64,000 bases of DNA from CBDDCA01 sp965218205 (GTDB lineage: Bacteria; Spirochaetota; Spirochaetia; WTKD01; G963693115): NCBI GenBank assembly GCA_965218205.1, contig OZ244590.1, positions 620,001-684,000 of the forward strand, given 5' to 3'. A program made the position numbers and the translations under genes. A model generated the notes under the pieces. It was given only the letters and a program-made list of their open reading frames with translations. It did no database searches and was not told the origin of the DNA. Below, in pieces: positions 8,110 to 17,056 of the stretch (position 1 is its first letter; each line of letters opens with the position of its first letter).

Positions 8110-8383
8110 GAAAATTATTATTACTCCTCTTCTTACTGAGAAATCAAATATAAGTAAAGAGCAAAACAAGTATATATTTAAGGTGCTAAAGCAAGCAAAT
8201 AAAAAAGAGATTGTAGAAGCAATTAAAACTCTCTATCAAGTGATACCTTTATCATGTAGAGTAATAAATGTAAATAGTAAAAAGAAACGACAAGGAAAGT
8301 TTGTAGGAAATACAAGTAGTTATAAAAAGGCAATTATCACTCTAAAGCAAGGTGATAGTATTTCAATATTTGAAGGTGTATAA
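8093..8383 (+). CDS. rplW: 50S ribosomal protein L23
   Basis: Sits at the tunnel exit and docks trigger factor and SRP. 96 residues, with the family opening IITPLLTEKSN. The SD AAGGAG (8080-8085) lies inside the end of rplD, which it overlaps. The basic C-terminal part (KKKRQGKFVGNTSSYKKAI) is typical. Confidence 0.95.
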   Translation: MQKYPEKIIITPLLTEKSNISKEQNKYIFKVLKQANKKEIVEAIKTLYQVIPLSCRVINVNSKKKRQGKFVGNTSSYKKAIITLKQGDSISIFEGV

Positions 8384-8385
8384 AT

Positions 8386-9210
8386 ATGGGTGTTAGATCA
8401 AGAAAGCCAATTACTCCGGGATTACGATTTAGAGTTTCTCGAACGTATGATCATCTCACAGAATCGAATGCACTTAAATCGCTTACAAAAGGAAAAAAAC
8501 GTATAAGTGGAAGAGCTGGTTCTGGGTCTATTTCTGTGCGCCGTAGAGGAGGTGGCACAAAAAAATTGTATCGATATATTGATTTTAAGAGGGATAAAAT
8601 AAACATACCAGGAAAAATTGCCAGTATTGAATACGATCCTAATAGAAGTGCTGATATATGTTTAGTGCATTATGTAGATGGTGAAAAAAGGTATATTTTA
8701 GCTCCAAAAGGCATACAAGTAGGAGATATAGTTATCAGTGCAGAAAAAGCTGAACCAAAAATTGGCACTTGTCTTCCTCTTGAAAATATTCCTTTAGGTA
8801 ATGCTGTGCATAATATAGAACTTACTCTTGGAAAAGGAGGGGTTATGGCACGTTCTGCTGGGAATTATGCAATAGTTTCTTCAAAAGAAGGAAAGTACGT
8901 TAATCTCAAGTTACCTTCAGGAGAAATAAGGATGGTGCTTGGACGTTGCAAAGCAACTATTGGTGCCGTTGGAGGAGAAGAAACTACCAATGTTAGTCTT
9001 GGGAAAGCAGGGATGGCTCGTATTTTAGGAAGACGTCCTAAAGTGCGAGGTGTTGCTATGAATCCTCATGATCATCCACATGGGGGAGGTGAAGGGCGAA
9101 CATCTGGAGGACGACATCCTGTGTCTCCTTGGGGAATGCCTACTAAAGGATATAAAACAAGAAAGAAAAATAAAATTTCAAGTAAATTTCTTGTAAAGAA
9201 GAAAAAGTAA
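8386..9210 (+). CDS. rplB: 50S ribosomal protein L2
   Basis: Universal protein needed for subunit association and peptidyl-transferase activity. 274 residues, full length. RRRGGGTKKLYRYIDFKR, then LPLENIPLGNAVHNIEL, and the C-terminal MNPHDHPHGGGEGR containing the conserved His of the GGGEGR loop. SD GAAGGTG is six bases before the ATG, inside the end of rplW. Confidence 0.98.
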   Translation: MGVRSRKPITPGLRFRVSRTYDHLTESNALKSLTKGKKRISGRAGSGSISVRRRGGGTKKLYRYIDFKRDKINIPGKIASIEYDPNRSADICLVHYVDGEKRYILAPKGIQVGDIVISAEKAEPKIGTCLPLENIPLGNAVHNIELTLGKGGVMARSAGNYAIVSSKEGKYVNLKLPSGEIRMVLGRCKATIGAVGGEETTNVSLGKAGMARILGRRPKVRGVAMNPHDHPHGGGEGRTSGGRHPVSPWGMPTKGYKTRKKNKISSKFLVKKKK

Positions 9211-9220
9211 GAGGTATATA

Positions 9221-9499
9221 GTGTCAAGATCAGTAAAAAAAGGACCTTTTGTACGAAGTAGTTTATTGAAAAAAGTAGAACATGCAAAAAGTTCTGATAA
9301 AAAAGTAGTAATAAAAACTTATTCAAGAGAATCTACTATTATACCAAATATGGTTGGATTTACAATTTCGGTATATAATGGAAAAAAATTTATTCCTGTG
9401 TATGTTACTGAACAACATGTAGGACATAAGTTAGGGGAATTTTCTCCTACGAGAATATTTTATGGGCATGCTGGTTCTGATAAAAAGGTTAAGAGGTAG
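9221..9499 (+). CDS. rpsS: 30S ribosomal protein S19
   Basis: Head protein in complex with S13. 92 residues starting with GTG; GAGG at 9211-9214 gives a seven-base spacing that fixes this start. Text SRSVKKGPFVRSSLLKKVE and KLGEFSPTRIFYGHAGSDKK is diagnostic. Ends three bases before rplV. Confidence 0.97.
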   Translation: MSRSVKKGPFVRSSLLKKVEHAKSSDKKVVIKTYSRESTIIPNMVGFTISVYNGKKFIPVYVTEQHVGHKLGEFSPTRIFYGHAGSDKKVKR

Positions 9500-9502
9500 T
9501 AT

Positions 9503-9853
9503 ATGATATATAAAAGTATTCATAGATATGCACGTATTTCTCCTTTTAAGGCAAGAAGGGTAGCAAATACTCTTAAAAAAAGACCGTATACAGAATTGAT
9601 GGCTTATCTTCAAGTTATGCCACATGCTGCAGCAAAAATGATTAAAAAAGTAGCACAGTCTTCGGCAGCTAATGCTTTGTCTCAAGATTCACAGTTAGAT
9701 GAATCTCATTTATTTGTTAAAAATATAGTGGTAAACGAGGGACCACGAATGAAACGTATGTGGCCAAGAGCAAGAGGGCGTGCTGATGTTCTATTAAAAA
9801 GAATGAGTCACATAACAGTTGAATTAGAAGATAGCTTAAAAGGGAAGGAGTAA
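9503..9853 (+). CDS. rplV: 50S ribosomal protein L22
   Basis: Exit-tunnel protein whose beta-hairpin contacts the nascent chain and macrolides. 116 residues, with RISPFKARRVANTLKKRPY at the start and NEGPRMKRMWPRARGRAD in the hairpin region. The highly conserved R-A-R-G-R-A run is intact. SD AGAGG spans the end of rpsS. Confidence 0.97.
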   Translation: MIYKSIHRYARISPFKARRVANTLKKRPYTELMAYLQVMPHAAAKMIKKVAQSSAANALSQDSQLDESHLFVKNIVVNEGPRMKRMWPRARGRADVLLKRMSHITVELEDSLKGKE

Positions 9854-9856
9854 CAT

Positions 9857-10591
9857 TTGGGTCAAAAAGTAAATCCTTATGGATTAAGAATAGGTATTAA
9901 TAAATTATGGCGCTCAAATTGGTATGCGTCTGGAAAAGAATATCTTGCAAAGTTGCATGAAGATCTTGCTATACGAAAAGCTATGGCAAAATTGCCTGAA
10001 TTGACTAATGCGGATATTTCTGATGTAGAAATTATACGGTATCCTCAAAGAATAACTCTAATTGTGTATACTTCAAAGCCAGGAGTACTTATTGGAGTAA
10101 AGGGTGCAAATATAGAAAAACTTACAGCTAAATTATCAAAGTATTCTTCTCATAAGATATTGCTTAAGATACGCATGATAAATAAGCCTGAGTCTAATGC
10201 ACAGCTTATGGCATTACATATAGCACGACAATTAAAGCAGCGAACTGCATGGAGACGTACTCTAAAAATGGCCTTAGCAAGTGCTATGAAAGCAGGAGTG
10301 CAAGGAGTAAAGATAAAATTATCTGGTCGTTTGAATGGAGCTGAGATGACTCAGCATAGAACTGTTAAGGAAGGGCGTATTCCATTACATACTCTGAGAG
10401 CAGATATTGATTATGGGTTTACTGAATCAATGACTACTTATGGAGCTATAGGAGTAAAGATATGGATATTTAAGGGAGAGATTTATAGAAAAGAACAGCG
10501 TCTTGATGCTGGAAAAGTAATGAAATCATCTGGTAACTCACGTTCTTTATATTATGAATATTCTGCACAAACGAAAGAGGGAGGAAAATAG
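9857..10591 (+). CDS. rpsC: 30S ribosomal protein S3
   Basis: Binds mRNA at the entry channel. 244 residues with a KH type-2 domain (VLIGVKGANIEKLTAKL) and a C-terminal S3 domain (AEMTQHRTVKEGRIPLHTLR, TYGAIGVKIWIFKGE). Start is TTG, supported by AAGGAG seven bases upstream and by the universal opening GQKVNP right after it. Confidence 0.97.
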   Translation: MGQKVNPYGLRIGINKLWRSNWYASGKEYLAKLHEDLAIRKAMAKLPELTNADISDVEIIRYPQRITLIVYTSKPGVLIGVKGANIEKLTAKLSKYSSHKILLKIRMINKPESNAQLMALHIARQLKQRTAWRRTLKMALASAMKAGVQGVKIKLSGRLNGAEMTQHRTVKEGRIPLHTLRADIDYGFTESMTTYGAIGVKIWIFKGEIYRKEQRLDAGKVMKSSGNSRSLYYEYSAQTKEGGK

Positions 10592-10593
10592 CT

Positions 10594-11010
10594 ATGCTCA
10601 GTCCTAAGCGAGTAAAACATAGAAAGCAGATGCGACAAGTTCGAACACGTCTTCTTCGTGAAGCTACGAGAGGAAACAGTATTGCTTTTGGAGAGTACGG
10701 AGTTATTGCGTTAACACATAACTATGTAACTTCTCGTCAAATTGAAGCAACAAGAATTGCTCTTTCGCGAAAGATGAAACGGGGAGGAAAAGTATGGATT
10801 AGAATTTTTCCTGATTATCCGTATACTCGTAAGCCTGCAGAGACAAGAATGGGGAGTGGAAAAGGTAATTTAGATCAATGGGTAGCATGCGTTAAGCGTG
10901 GACAAGTGTTATTTGAAATTGCTGGTGTATCAGAGGAAGTAGCTGTAATAGCTATACGCAGTGCTATTGGTAAACTTCCATTAAAAGCAAAGTTTGCAAA
11001 GAGAGGATAA
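10594..11010 (+). CDS. rplP: 50S ribosomal protein L16
   Basis: Contacts the A-site tRNA on the large subunit. 138 residues: MLSPKRVKHRKQMR at the N-terminus, then FGEYGVIALTHNYVTSRQIE, AETRMGSGKGN and the C-terminal LPLKAKF. Complete and of standard length. SD GGGAGGA lies in the end of rpsC, two bases before this start region. Confidence 0.97.
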   Translation: MLSPKRVKHRKQMRQVRTRLLREATRGNSIAFGEYGVIALTHNYVTSRQIEATRIALSRKMKRGGKVWIRIFPDYPYTRKPAETRMGSGKGNLDQWVACVKRGQVLFEIAGVSEEVAVIAIRSAIGKLPLKAKFAKRG

Positions 11011-11011
11011 G

Positions 11012-11245
11012 ATGAAAAATAGTTTTGCTGAAATGACTTTTGAAGAATTAGTGCTGAAACGTGATGAGTTGCGAAAAAAAAATCATGAGTTGCGTATAAA
11101 AAAAGTTATGGGACAAATAAATAATCCTCTTGAGTTACGTACTATAAGACGTCAATTAGCGAGAGTTTTGACAAGAATGTATAATTTTGATCATTCTCAA
11201 GATGTACAAAATGCACAAAGTGATGATCAAGGAACACAAGAGTAA
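11012..11245 (+). CDS. rpmC: 50S ribosomal protein L29
   Basis: Small two-helix protein near the tunnel exit. The ATG at 11012 is chosen because GAGAGG (11001-11006) precedes it at normal spacing; an upstream in-frame TTG inside rplP has no such support. 77 residues with FEELVLKRDELRKKNHELRI and the conserved IRRQLARVLT. The last about 15 residues (DVQNAQSDDQGTQE) are a low-complexity polar tail. Confidence 0.93.
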   Translation: MKNSFAEMTFEELVLKRDELRKKNHELRIKKVMGQINNPLELRTIRRQLARVLTRMYNFDHSQDVQNAQSDDQGTQE

Positions 11246-11257
11246 GAGGAGAAAGAT

Positions 11258-11512
11258 ATGGCAGCAGAAAATAAAAAAATATTTCAAGGAGAAGTTGTTA
11301 GTAATAAAATGGATAAAACCATTGTGGTAGCAATTAAAAATAGAAAGATGCATCCGCTATATAAAAAGTTTATTGGAGTAACAAAAAAAGTAGTTGCACA
11401 TGACAAAAATAATGAAGCAAATATTGGAGATATTGTGAGAGTAATAGAGTCTCGTCCTATAAGTAAGCATAAAAAATGGGCAATGCTTTCTATTATTTCG
11501 CGTGCACAATAG
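11258..11512 (+). CDS. rpsQ: 30S ribosomal protein S17
   Basis: Binds 16S rRNA early in assembly. 84 residues, OB-fold protein with FQGEVVSNKMDKTIVVAI, the basic HPLYKKFI stretch and VIESRPISKHKKWAML. SD AGAGGAG precedes the ATG by eight bases. Standard position between L29 and L14. Confidence 0.96.
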   Translation: MAAENKKIFQGEVVSNKMDKTIVVAIKNRKMHPLYKKFIGVTKKVVAHDKNNEANIGDIVRVIESRPISKHKKWAMLSIISRAQ

Positions 11513-11534
11513 TATTTTAAGCTAAGGAGAAATT

Positions 11535-11903
11535 ATGATTCAGGCAGGAACAGTGCTTACAGTAGCAGATAATAGTGGTGCAAAAGTAGTAGAATGTATC
11601 AAAGTATTAGGGGGTACAAAACACTATATTGCACATCTTGGAGACATTATTACTGTAGCAGTAAAAGGTGCAATACCAACATCTCAAGTAAAAAAAGGCA
11701 GTGTACAAAAAGCAGTGATTGTAAGAACAAGTAAAGAAACAAGACGCAGTGATGGAACATATATTCGTTTTGATGATAATGCATGTGTTATTCTTGATGC
11801 TTCTTTTAATCCGCGTGGAAAACGTGTGTTTGGTCCTGTTGCAAGAGAATTACGTGATAGAGGTCAGATGAAAATTATATCACTTGCTCCGGAGGTATTA
11901 TAA
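11535..11903 (+). CDS. rplN: 50S ribosomal protein L14
   Basis: Forms an inter-subunit bridge and binds RsfS. 122 residues, the usual length; MIQAGTVLTVADNSGAK at the start, IRFDDNACVILD and the terminal RDRGQMKIISLAPEVL are diagnostic. SD AAGGAG. The stop overlaps the rplX start by one base (TAATG). Confidence 0.98.
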   Translation: MIQAGTVLTVADNSGAKVVECIKVLGGTKHYIAHLGDIITVAVKGAIPTSQVKKGSVQKAVIVRTSKETRRSDGTYIRFDDNACVILDASFNPRGKRVFGPVARELRDRGQMKIISLAPEVL

Positions 11904-12199
11904 TGTCTTATATTAAAAAGAATGATACAGTAATGGTTACTCAAGGAAAAGATAAGAAAAAAACAGGGAAAGTTGTGAGTGTTGGTAAGGATAAAATTAT
12001 TGTGCAAGGGTTAAACCTTATTAAAAAAGCAGTAAAACCTAAATCACAGCAAGAGAAAGGAGGGATTATTTCTATTGAAGCTCCTTTGCATATTTCTAAT
12101 GTTATGTTAGTGTCAAAGGGAAAGAAAACGAGAGCAGGAATAAGAATTGAAAATGGTAAAAAAGAAAGAATTTCTAAAAAAACAAGGGAAGTATTATAA
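11903..12199 (+). CDS. rplX: 50S ribosomal protein L24
   Basis: Assembly initiator of the large subunit. 98 residues with the KOW motif near the N-terminus (VMVTQGKDKKKTGKVVSVG) and GLNLIKKAVKP. SD GGAGG lies in the end of rplN. One-base overlaps on both sides (TAATG) suggest reinitiation coupling through rplN-rplX-rplE. Confidence 0.96.
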   Translation: MSYIKKNDTVMVTQGKDKKKTGKVVSVGKDKIIVQGLNLIKKAVKPKSQQEKGGIISIEAPLHISNVMLVSKGKKTRAGIRIENGKKERISKKTREVL

Positions 12200-12741
12200 T
12201 GGCAATACTATTAAATGAATTATATAAAGATACTATTGTCCCTGAACTCATGAAGCAATTTAATTATACTACTCCTATGCAAGTACCAAAACTCACAAAA
12301 ATAGTTGTCAGTTCTGGAGTTGGTGATGTTATACAAAATAAGAAGCGAGTAGAAAATGTTATGCAGGAAATAAGTATCATTACAGGACAAAAGGCAGTAA
12401 TTACAAAAGCAAAAAAATCTATTGCAAATTTTAAGCTGCGTGAGGGTATGCCAATTGGAGCGAAAGTAACATTGCGAAGAAAAAGAATGTATGAATTTCT
12501 CTTTCGTTTAATACATATTGCGCTTCCTCGTGTTCGTGATTTTAGAGGTATTAAGAAAAATAGTTTTGATGGTCACGGTTCATATTCTTTGGGAATACAA
12601 GAACATATTATTTTTCCAGAGATAGATTATGATAAAATAGATAAGGTTATAGGCTTAAATATTACTTTTTGCACTACTGCAAAAACAGATGAAGAAGCTA
12701 TTGCTTTATTAGAGAAATTACAGCTTCCTTTTATGAAGTAA
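12199..12741 (+). CDS. rplE: 50S ribosomal protein L5
   Basis: Binds 5S rRNA and touches the P-site tRNA. 180 residues, full length: VSSGVGDVIQNKK, the conserved GQKAVITKAKKSIANFKLRE, VRDFRGIKKNSFDGHGSYS and the C-terminal ITFCTTAKTDEEA. Starts on the TAATG shared with rplX. Confidence 0.98.
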   Translation: MAILLNELYKDTIVPELMKQFNYTTPMQVPKLTKIVVSSGVGDVIQNKKRVENVMQEISIITGQKAVITKAKKSIANFKLREGMPIGAKVTLRRKRMYEFLFRLIHIALPRVRDFRGIKKNSFDGHGSYSLGIQEHIIFPEIDYDKIDKVIGLNITFCTTAKTDEEAIALLEKLQLPFMK

Positions 12742-12776
12742 GTGTAGGTATGTAAATAAAAAGGATATATAAATTT

Positions 12777-12962
12777 ATGGCAAAAAAATCAATGATTGTT
12801 AAAGCAGAAAAATCTCCTAAATTTTCTACAAGACGTGTAAATCGATGTAAGTTATGTGGGAGACCAAGAGGTTTTATGAGAAGGTTTGAACTTTGTAGAA
12901 TATGCTTTAGAAAATATGCAAGCGAAGGGTATATACCTGGAGTGAGAAAATCAAGTTGGTAG
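12777..12962 (+). CDS. rpsZ: 30S ribosomal protein S14, zinc-binding type Z
   Basis: Short form of S14 (61 residues). Four cysteines at 24, 27, 40 and 43 form a C-x2-C-x12-C-x2-C zinc ribbon, followed by the typical C-terminus YIPGVRKSSW. The zinc form is the housekeeping version in many Gram-positives and spirochaetes. Often labelled rpsN. SD AAAGGA upstream; lies between L5 and S8 as expected. Confidence 0.97.
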   Translation: MAKKSMIVKAEKSPKFSTRRVNRCKLCGRPRGFMRRFELCRICFRKYASEGYIPGVRKSSW

Positions 12963-12971
12963 GAGGGGGAA

Positions 12972-13370
12972 ATGGCAGTATCAGATCCAATAGCAGATAT
13001 GTTAACTAAGATTAGAAATGCATACATGGCACAGCATGAACAGTTAGTGGTGAAAAACTCAAAGATTAATCAAGAAATAGTTCGAGTTATGCAGTTAGAA
13101 GGGTATATTGAGGACTATGAAGTTGATAATTCTCAATCAATAAAAACGATGACGATTACATTGAAATATGATGAATCTATGAAGCCTGTTGTTCATGAAA
13201 TAAAGAAAATATCAAAACCAGGGCGAAGGATTTATTCAAAATATAGAAATATACAACGAGTAAGAAATGGTTTCGGCACTGTTATTATTTCAACTTCAAA
13301 GGGTGTATTAACCGATAAGCAAGCACGTGAAATGAAAGTTGGAGGTGAACTTATATGTTCCATCTGGTAG
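12972..13370 (+). CDS. rpsH: 30S ribosomal protein S8
   Basis: Binds the central domain of 16S rRNA and is a known translational repressor of spc operons. 132 residues, beginning VSDPIADMLTKIRNA and ending in KGVLTDKQAREMKVGGELIC with the conserved terminal W. A very strong SD (AGGAGGGGG) precedes the ATG. Confidence 0.98.
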   Translation: MAVSDPIADMLTKIRNAYMAQHEQLVVKNSKINQEIVRVMQLEGYIEDYEVDNSQSIKTMTITLKYDESMKPVVHEIKKISKPGRRIYSKYRNIQRVRNGFGTVIISTSKGVLTDKQAREMKVGGELICSIW

Positions 13371-13413
13371 AGAGTGCTATTTGTATTATTTCTCATATTA
13401 CAGAGGAGGAATT

Positions 13414-13953
13414 ATGTCACGTATAGGAAAAATTCCTATTGAAATTCCAAGTGGTGTTACAATAGAAGTAAGTGATACTATGATTACAGTAAATGGTCCA
13501 AAAGGAACATTACAGGAAAAATGTGTTCCTGAAATTCGTTGTGAGATAGATGATAAAAAATGTACTATTGTTCCTACTAATCAAGAGAAGAGAGCAAAGC
13601 AAATGTACGGGTTGTATAGACAATTAGTGTATAATATGGTTATAGGAGTTTCACAAGGGTTTAGTAAAACACTTACTCTTGTAGGAGTGGGGTATCGTGC
13701 TGAATCAAAAGGAGCATCTGTTACTTTTAATGTTGGGTATTCAACATCTTTTGAGTATTTTGTGCCTGAAGGAATTAGTATACAAACACCAAAGCAAGAT
13801 ACTGTGATTGTTGAGGGTATAAGTAAACAGAAAGTTGGTCAGGTAAGTGCTGAGATACGTAGTTTGCGTAAACCAGAGCCGTATAAAGGAAAAGGTATTA
13901 AGTACAGTGATGAAATTATACGTAGAAAAGAAGGTAAAACAGGAAAAAAATAA
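13414..13953 (+). CDS. rplF: 50S ribosomal protein L6
   Basis: Binds near the sarcin-ricin loop. 179 residues from the ATG at 13414, chosen because GAGGAGGA precedes it and because the protein then opens with the universal MSRIGKIPIEIP. An upstream in-frame extension runs into rpsH and is not conserved. C-terminal KPEPYKGKGIKYSDE and RRKEGKTGKK are typical. Confidence 0.97.
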   Translation: MSRIGKIPIEIPSGVTIEVSDTMITVNGPKGTLQEKCVPEIRCEIDDKKCTIVPTNQEKRAKQMYGLYRQLVYNMVIGVSQGFSKTLTLVGVGYRAESKGASVTFNVGYSTSFEYFVPEGISIQTPKQDTVIVEGISKQKVGQVSAEIRSLRKPEPYKGKGIKYSDEIIRRKEGKTGKK

Positions 13954-13998
13954 ATAGTACTCTCTATATGTGGGTACTGTGTGTGAGGATATGTATAT

Positions 13999-14373
13999 AT
14001 GATAAAATTATTAAATAAAAAAATTGTTCCAAAGTTACAGCGTAAAATAAAACGTAAAAGAAAAATACGTGCCAAAATACATGGTACCGAACAAAAATTA
14101 CGCTTAACTATATATAGATCTAATAGAAATATTTTTGCACAAGCTATTGATGATAATAAGCAACGCACAGTGTGTGCCATCTCTAGTATTGAAAAAGAAA
14201 TGGAAAGAAAAAATGTAACTGTAGAATCGGTAAAGAGTCTTGCTCAACTTTTTGCTCAAAGACTTAAAGAAGCTAATGTCAATAGTTTAGTGTTTGATAG
14301 AAATGGTCTTAAATTTCATGGTGTTATTAGATCGTTTGTAGATACATTAAGATCAAATGAAATAAAAATATAG
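13999..14373 (+). CDS. rplR: 50S ribosomal protein L18
   Basis: 5S rRNA-binding protein. 124 residues; core KLRLTIYRSNRNIFAQAIDD and the C-terminal FDRNGLKFHGVIRSFVDTLR. A basic N-terminus (KIKRKRKIRAKIHG) matches the family. Preceded by 45 non-coding bases and no strong SD; an upstream ATATG gives the start. Confidence 0.96.
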   Translation: MIKLLNKKIVPKLQRKIKRKRKIRAKIHGTEQKLRLTIYRSNRNIFAQAIDDNKQRTVCAISSIEKEMERKNVTVESVKSLAQLFAQRLKEANVNSLVFDRNGLKFHGVIRSFVDTLRSNEIKI

Positions 14374-14384
14374 GAGATATTGTA

Positions 14385-14897
14385 GTGGCATTTACCCCTA
14401 AAAATAAAGATACTACTCAGCCAGAATTTACAGAAAACCTCATAGGTATTAGACGTCTTGCAAAAGTATTAAAGGGAGGAAGACGGTTTTCATTTTCTGC
14501 ACTTGTTATTGTAGGAAATAAAAAAGGTTTGGTTGGATATGGGTTTGGAAAAGCAACAGATGTTTCTGAAGCTATAAGAAAGGCAGTGAATAAAGCAAGG
14601 AGAACTCTTGTGAAGGTGCCTATGTATAAAACAACTATCCCTCATTGGGTAGAAGGAAAATCATCGAAAGCTAAGATTATTTTTCGTCCAGCGGCACCTG
14701 GTACTGGTATTATTGCAGGCGGTCCTGTGCGTATTGTTTTAGAGATGGCAGGGTATCATGATATTTTAGCAAAATCTTTAGGATCGCGAAATAGTATAAA
14801 TATGGTAAAAGCTACCTTTGATGCGTTTGAGCAAATGTTAACTGCAAGTAAAGCAGCCTCTGATAGAGGAAAAACATTACAAAATTTTTGGAGTTAA
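14385..14897 (+). CDS. rpsE: 30S ribosomal protein S5
   Basis: Decoding-fidelity protein near the mRNA entry site. 170 residues from a GTG start (SD AGGAGA). Double-stranded-RNA-binding segment with RRFSFSALVIVGNKKG and GYGFGKATDVSEAIRKA; C-terminal RPAAPGTGIIAGGPVR and KSLGSRNSINMVKAT are diagnostic. Confidence 0.97.
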   Translation: MAFTPKNKDTTQPEFTENLIGIRRLAKVLKGGRRFSFSALVIVGNKKGLVGYGFGKATDVSEAIRKAVNKARRTLVKVPMYKTTIPHWVEGKSSKAKIIFRPAAPGTGIIAGGPVRIVLEMAGYHDILAKSLGSRNSINMVKATFDAFEQMLTASKAASDRGKTLQNFWS

Positions 14898-14916
14898 TTG
14901 ATATTGTCAGGAGTTT

Positions 14917-15123
14917 ATGATGGAAAATGCAACACAAAATACTGTACAAATAACTAAGATAAGAAGTGATATTGGGCGTAAACCAAATCAGAGAGCAACC
15001 TTGATTGCACTTGGATTACGAAAGATGCATAGTAGTGTTATTCATAAAAACACAGCATCTATACAAGGGATGATACAAACTGTTAAGCACTTAATTTCAG
15101 TGAAGGAGATTTCAAATGATTAG
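14917..15123 (+). CDS. rpmD: 50S ribosomal protein L30
   Basis: Small two-stranded protein absent from some lineages, present here. 68 residues with VQITKIRSDIGRKPNQRATL and the GLRKMHS motif. SD AGGAG is three bases before the first of two adjacent ATGs, so the second ATG (14920) may be used. Overlaps rplO by eight bases. Confidence 0.92.
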   Translation: MMENATQNTVQITKIRSDIGRKPNQRATLIALGLRKMHSSVIHKNTASIQGMIQTVKHLISVKEISND

Positions 15124-15616
15124 TGTTCCTAAAGGAACGGTTCGTTCTCGTAAAAGATTAGGGAGAGGAGCAGGATCTCGAACAGGATGTACTGCAGGAA
15201 GAGGAACAAAAGGACAAAAAGCACGTTCAGGGGGAGGAGTTCGACTTGGTTTTGAAGGAGGACAAATGCCCTTATATAGACGTTTGCCTCGTAGAGGTTT
15301 TTCTAATGCCCTTTTTAAGATGGAACCAGTTATTATCTCACTGAATAGTGTAGAGGCTCATTTTGATAATGGAGATACTGTTTCAATTATTAGTTTACAT
15401 AAAAAAGGGCTTATTGCTTCTAAAGATATATATGTAAAAATACTTTCAAATGGTGCTATATCTAAATCTATCAGTGTAGATGAGACTATTCTTGTATCAA
15501 AAGGAGCACAAAAAAAGATACAGGCAGTAGGTGGAAATGTAGCTAATTCTCATAAAAAAGAAAGAAATGAAAATACTGTTGACAGTAAAAATGAGGTTCT
15601 AAACAATGAATCTTAG
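15116..15616 (+). CDS. rplO: 50S ribosomal protein L15
   Basis: Late-assembly large-subunit protein. 166 residues: SRKRLGRGAGSRTGCTAGRG, then GVRLGFEGGQMPLYRRLPRR, and the C-terminal domain. The last about 20 residues (EKRNENT-type polar text) form an extra tail beyond the usual end. Overlaps rpmD upstream and secY downstream by 11 bases. Confidence 0.96.
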   Translation: MISVPKGTVRSRKRLGRGAGSRTGCTAGRGTKGQKARSGGGVRLGFEGGQMPLYRRLPRRGFSNALFKMEPVIISLNSVEAHFDNGDTVSIISLHKKGLIASKDIYVKILSNGAISKSISVDETILVSKGAQKKIQAVGGNVANSHKKERNENTVDSKNEVLNNES

Positions 15617-16925
15617 GTCAATTTTTACTATTCAAGAGTTACGTCAGAGAGTATTGTTTACTGCTTTCTGTTTGCTCATTTTTCGTTTAGGTGCTGCCAT
15701 TCCTATTCCTGGAATAAATTTAGATGCATTGAACTCATACTTTCTTCAAAATCAAAATAGTAATTCTGTAGGAGTAAATTTAGTAAACTACCTTGATTTT
15801 TTTGCTGGAGGAGCTTTTTCTCGCTTTTCTATTTTTATGTTAGGGGTTGTGCCGTATATTACTACTTCTATTATTATGCAGTTGCTTACGGTAATACTTC
15901 CTCCTCTTAAAAAGATATCTCAAGAAGAAGGAGGACGTAAGCGAATACATAAGTATACAAGAAATTTTACGGTAATTGTATGTCTTGTTCAATCATATGT
16001 TGTTACTCAGTATGCCCGAACTATTCCTGATGCAATAAATTTATCATTTTTATATTATGCTCCTCTTGCTATGCTTACGGTAACTACTGGTACTGTATTT
16101 TTGCTCTGGTTAGGAGAACAGATAAATCAACGAGGGATAGGAAACGGTGTTTCTCTTATAATTTTTGCTGGTATTTTAGCACAGATGCCACGTGCAGTGT
16201 TTACTTTGCTTCGTTTGGTGCAGGAAGGACAGCTAAATGCAATTTATATCATTATAGTGTTTATTGTATTTGTTGTTGTGGTGGCTTTGGTAGTAATTGA
16301 ACAGCAAGGACAACGAAGAATTCCTGTTTTTTATGCAAAGCGCGTAGTAGGAAGAAAAATGTATGGTGCACAAAATGTATATATCCCTTTTAAGCTCAAC
16401 CCTTCGGGGGTTATTCCTGTCATTTTTGCATCGTCTTTGATGACATTCCCTTTACAGATATTGCAAGGATTAGGGTCTCAGTCTGAGTTTGTTGTTACTT
16501 TACTATATTGGTTGCGCCCTACAGGTCCCTTTTATATAATTGTGTTTACGCTCCTTATAATATTTTTTGCTTATTTTTATACGCAAGTTACCTTAAATCC
16601 TATTGAAATTGCAAGAAATATACGGGAAAATGGTGGGACTATTCCCGGAATTAGAAGTGAAAATATGGAAGAGTATTTTTTAAAGATATTAAATAGAATT
16701 ATTTTACCTGGTTCTTTATTTTTGGCACTTATTGCTATAATGCCTACTATTGTACAAATAGTATTGGGGCTTCCTCAACAAGTGACTTATTTACTTGGAG
16801 GCACATCAATGCTGATACTTGTTGGTGTAGATTTAGATCTTATGTCTCAAATTGATGCCAGTCAAAAAATGCATTATCAGGGACAAACCACAACTAAGGG
16901 ACATATACGTTCCAGAACACTGTAA
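15606..16925 (+). CDS. secY: Preprotein translocase subunit SecY
   Basis: Central channel of the Sec translocon in the inner membrane. 439 residues with ten hydrophobic segments; typical FRLGAAIPIPGIN near the N-terminus, the cytosolic EEGGRKRIHKYTR, FVVVVALVVIEQQGQRRIPV, and LNPIEIARNIRENGGTIPG. All exported proteins here (FlaA proteins and lipoproteins) depend on it. Located as usual after rplO; no adk or map follows. Confidence 0.98.
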   Translation: MNLRSIFTIQELRQRVLFTAFCLLIFRLGAAIPIPGINLDALNSYFLQNQNSNSVGVNLVNYLDFFAGGAFSRFSIFMLGVVPYITTSIIMQLLTVILPPLKKISQEEGGRKRIHKYTRNFTVIVCLVQSYVVTQYARTIPDAINLSFLYYAPLAMLTVTTGTVFLLWLGEQINQRGIGNGVSLIIFAGILAQMPRAVFTLLRLVQEGQLNAIYIIIVFIVFVVVVALVVIEQQGQRRIPVFYAKRVVGRKMYGAQNVYIPFKLNPSGVIPVIFASSLMTFPLQILQGLGSQSEFVVTLLYWLRPTGPFYIIVFTLLIIFFAYFYTQVTLNPIEIARNIRENGGTIPGIRSENMEEYFLKILNRIILPGSLFLALIAIMPTIVQIVLGLPQQVTYLLGGTSMLILVGVDLDLMSQIDASQKMHYQGQTTTKGHIRSRTL

Positions 16926-16935
16926 TGGAGGACTT

Positions 16936-17049
16936 ATGAAAGTAAGAGTAAGTGTTAAACCAATTTGTGATAACTGTAAAGTTATAAGAAGAAAAAGGGT
17001 GCTTAGAGTAATTTGTTCTAATCCTAAGCATAAGCAAAAACAGAGGTAG
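16936..17049 (+). CDS. rpmJ: 50S ribosomal protein L36
   Basis: 37 residues. The ATG at 16936 follows GGAGG. Zinc-binding form with C11-x2-C14, C27 and H32. The sequence MKVRVSVKPICDNCKVIRRK is diagnostic. A longer in-frame reading into secY is not real. Confidence 0.96.
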   Translation: MKVRVSVKPICDNCKVIRRKRVLRVICSNPKHKQKQR

Positions 17050-17056
17050 TAGTAAT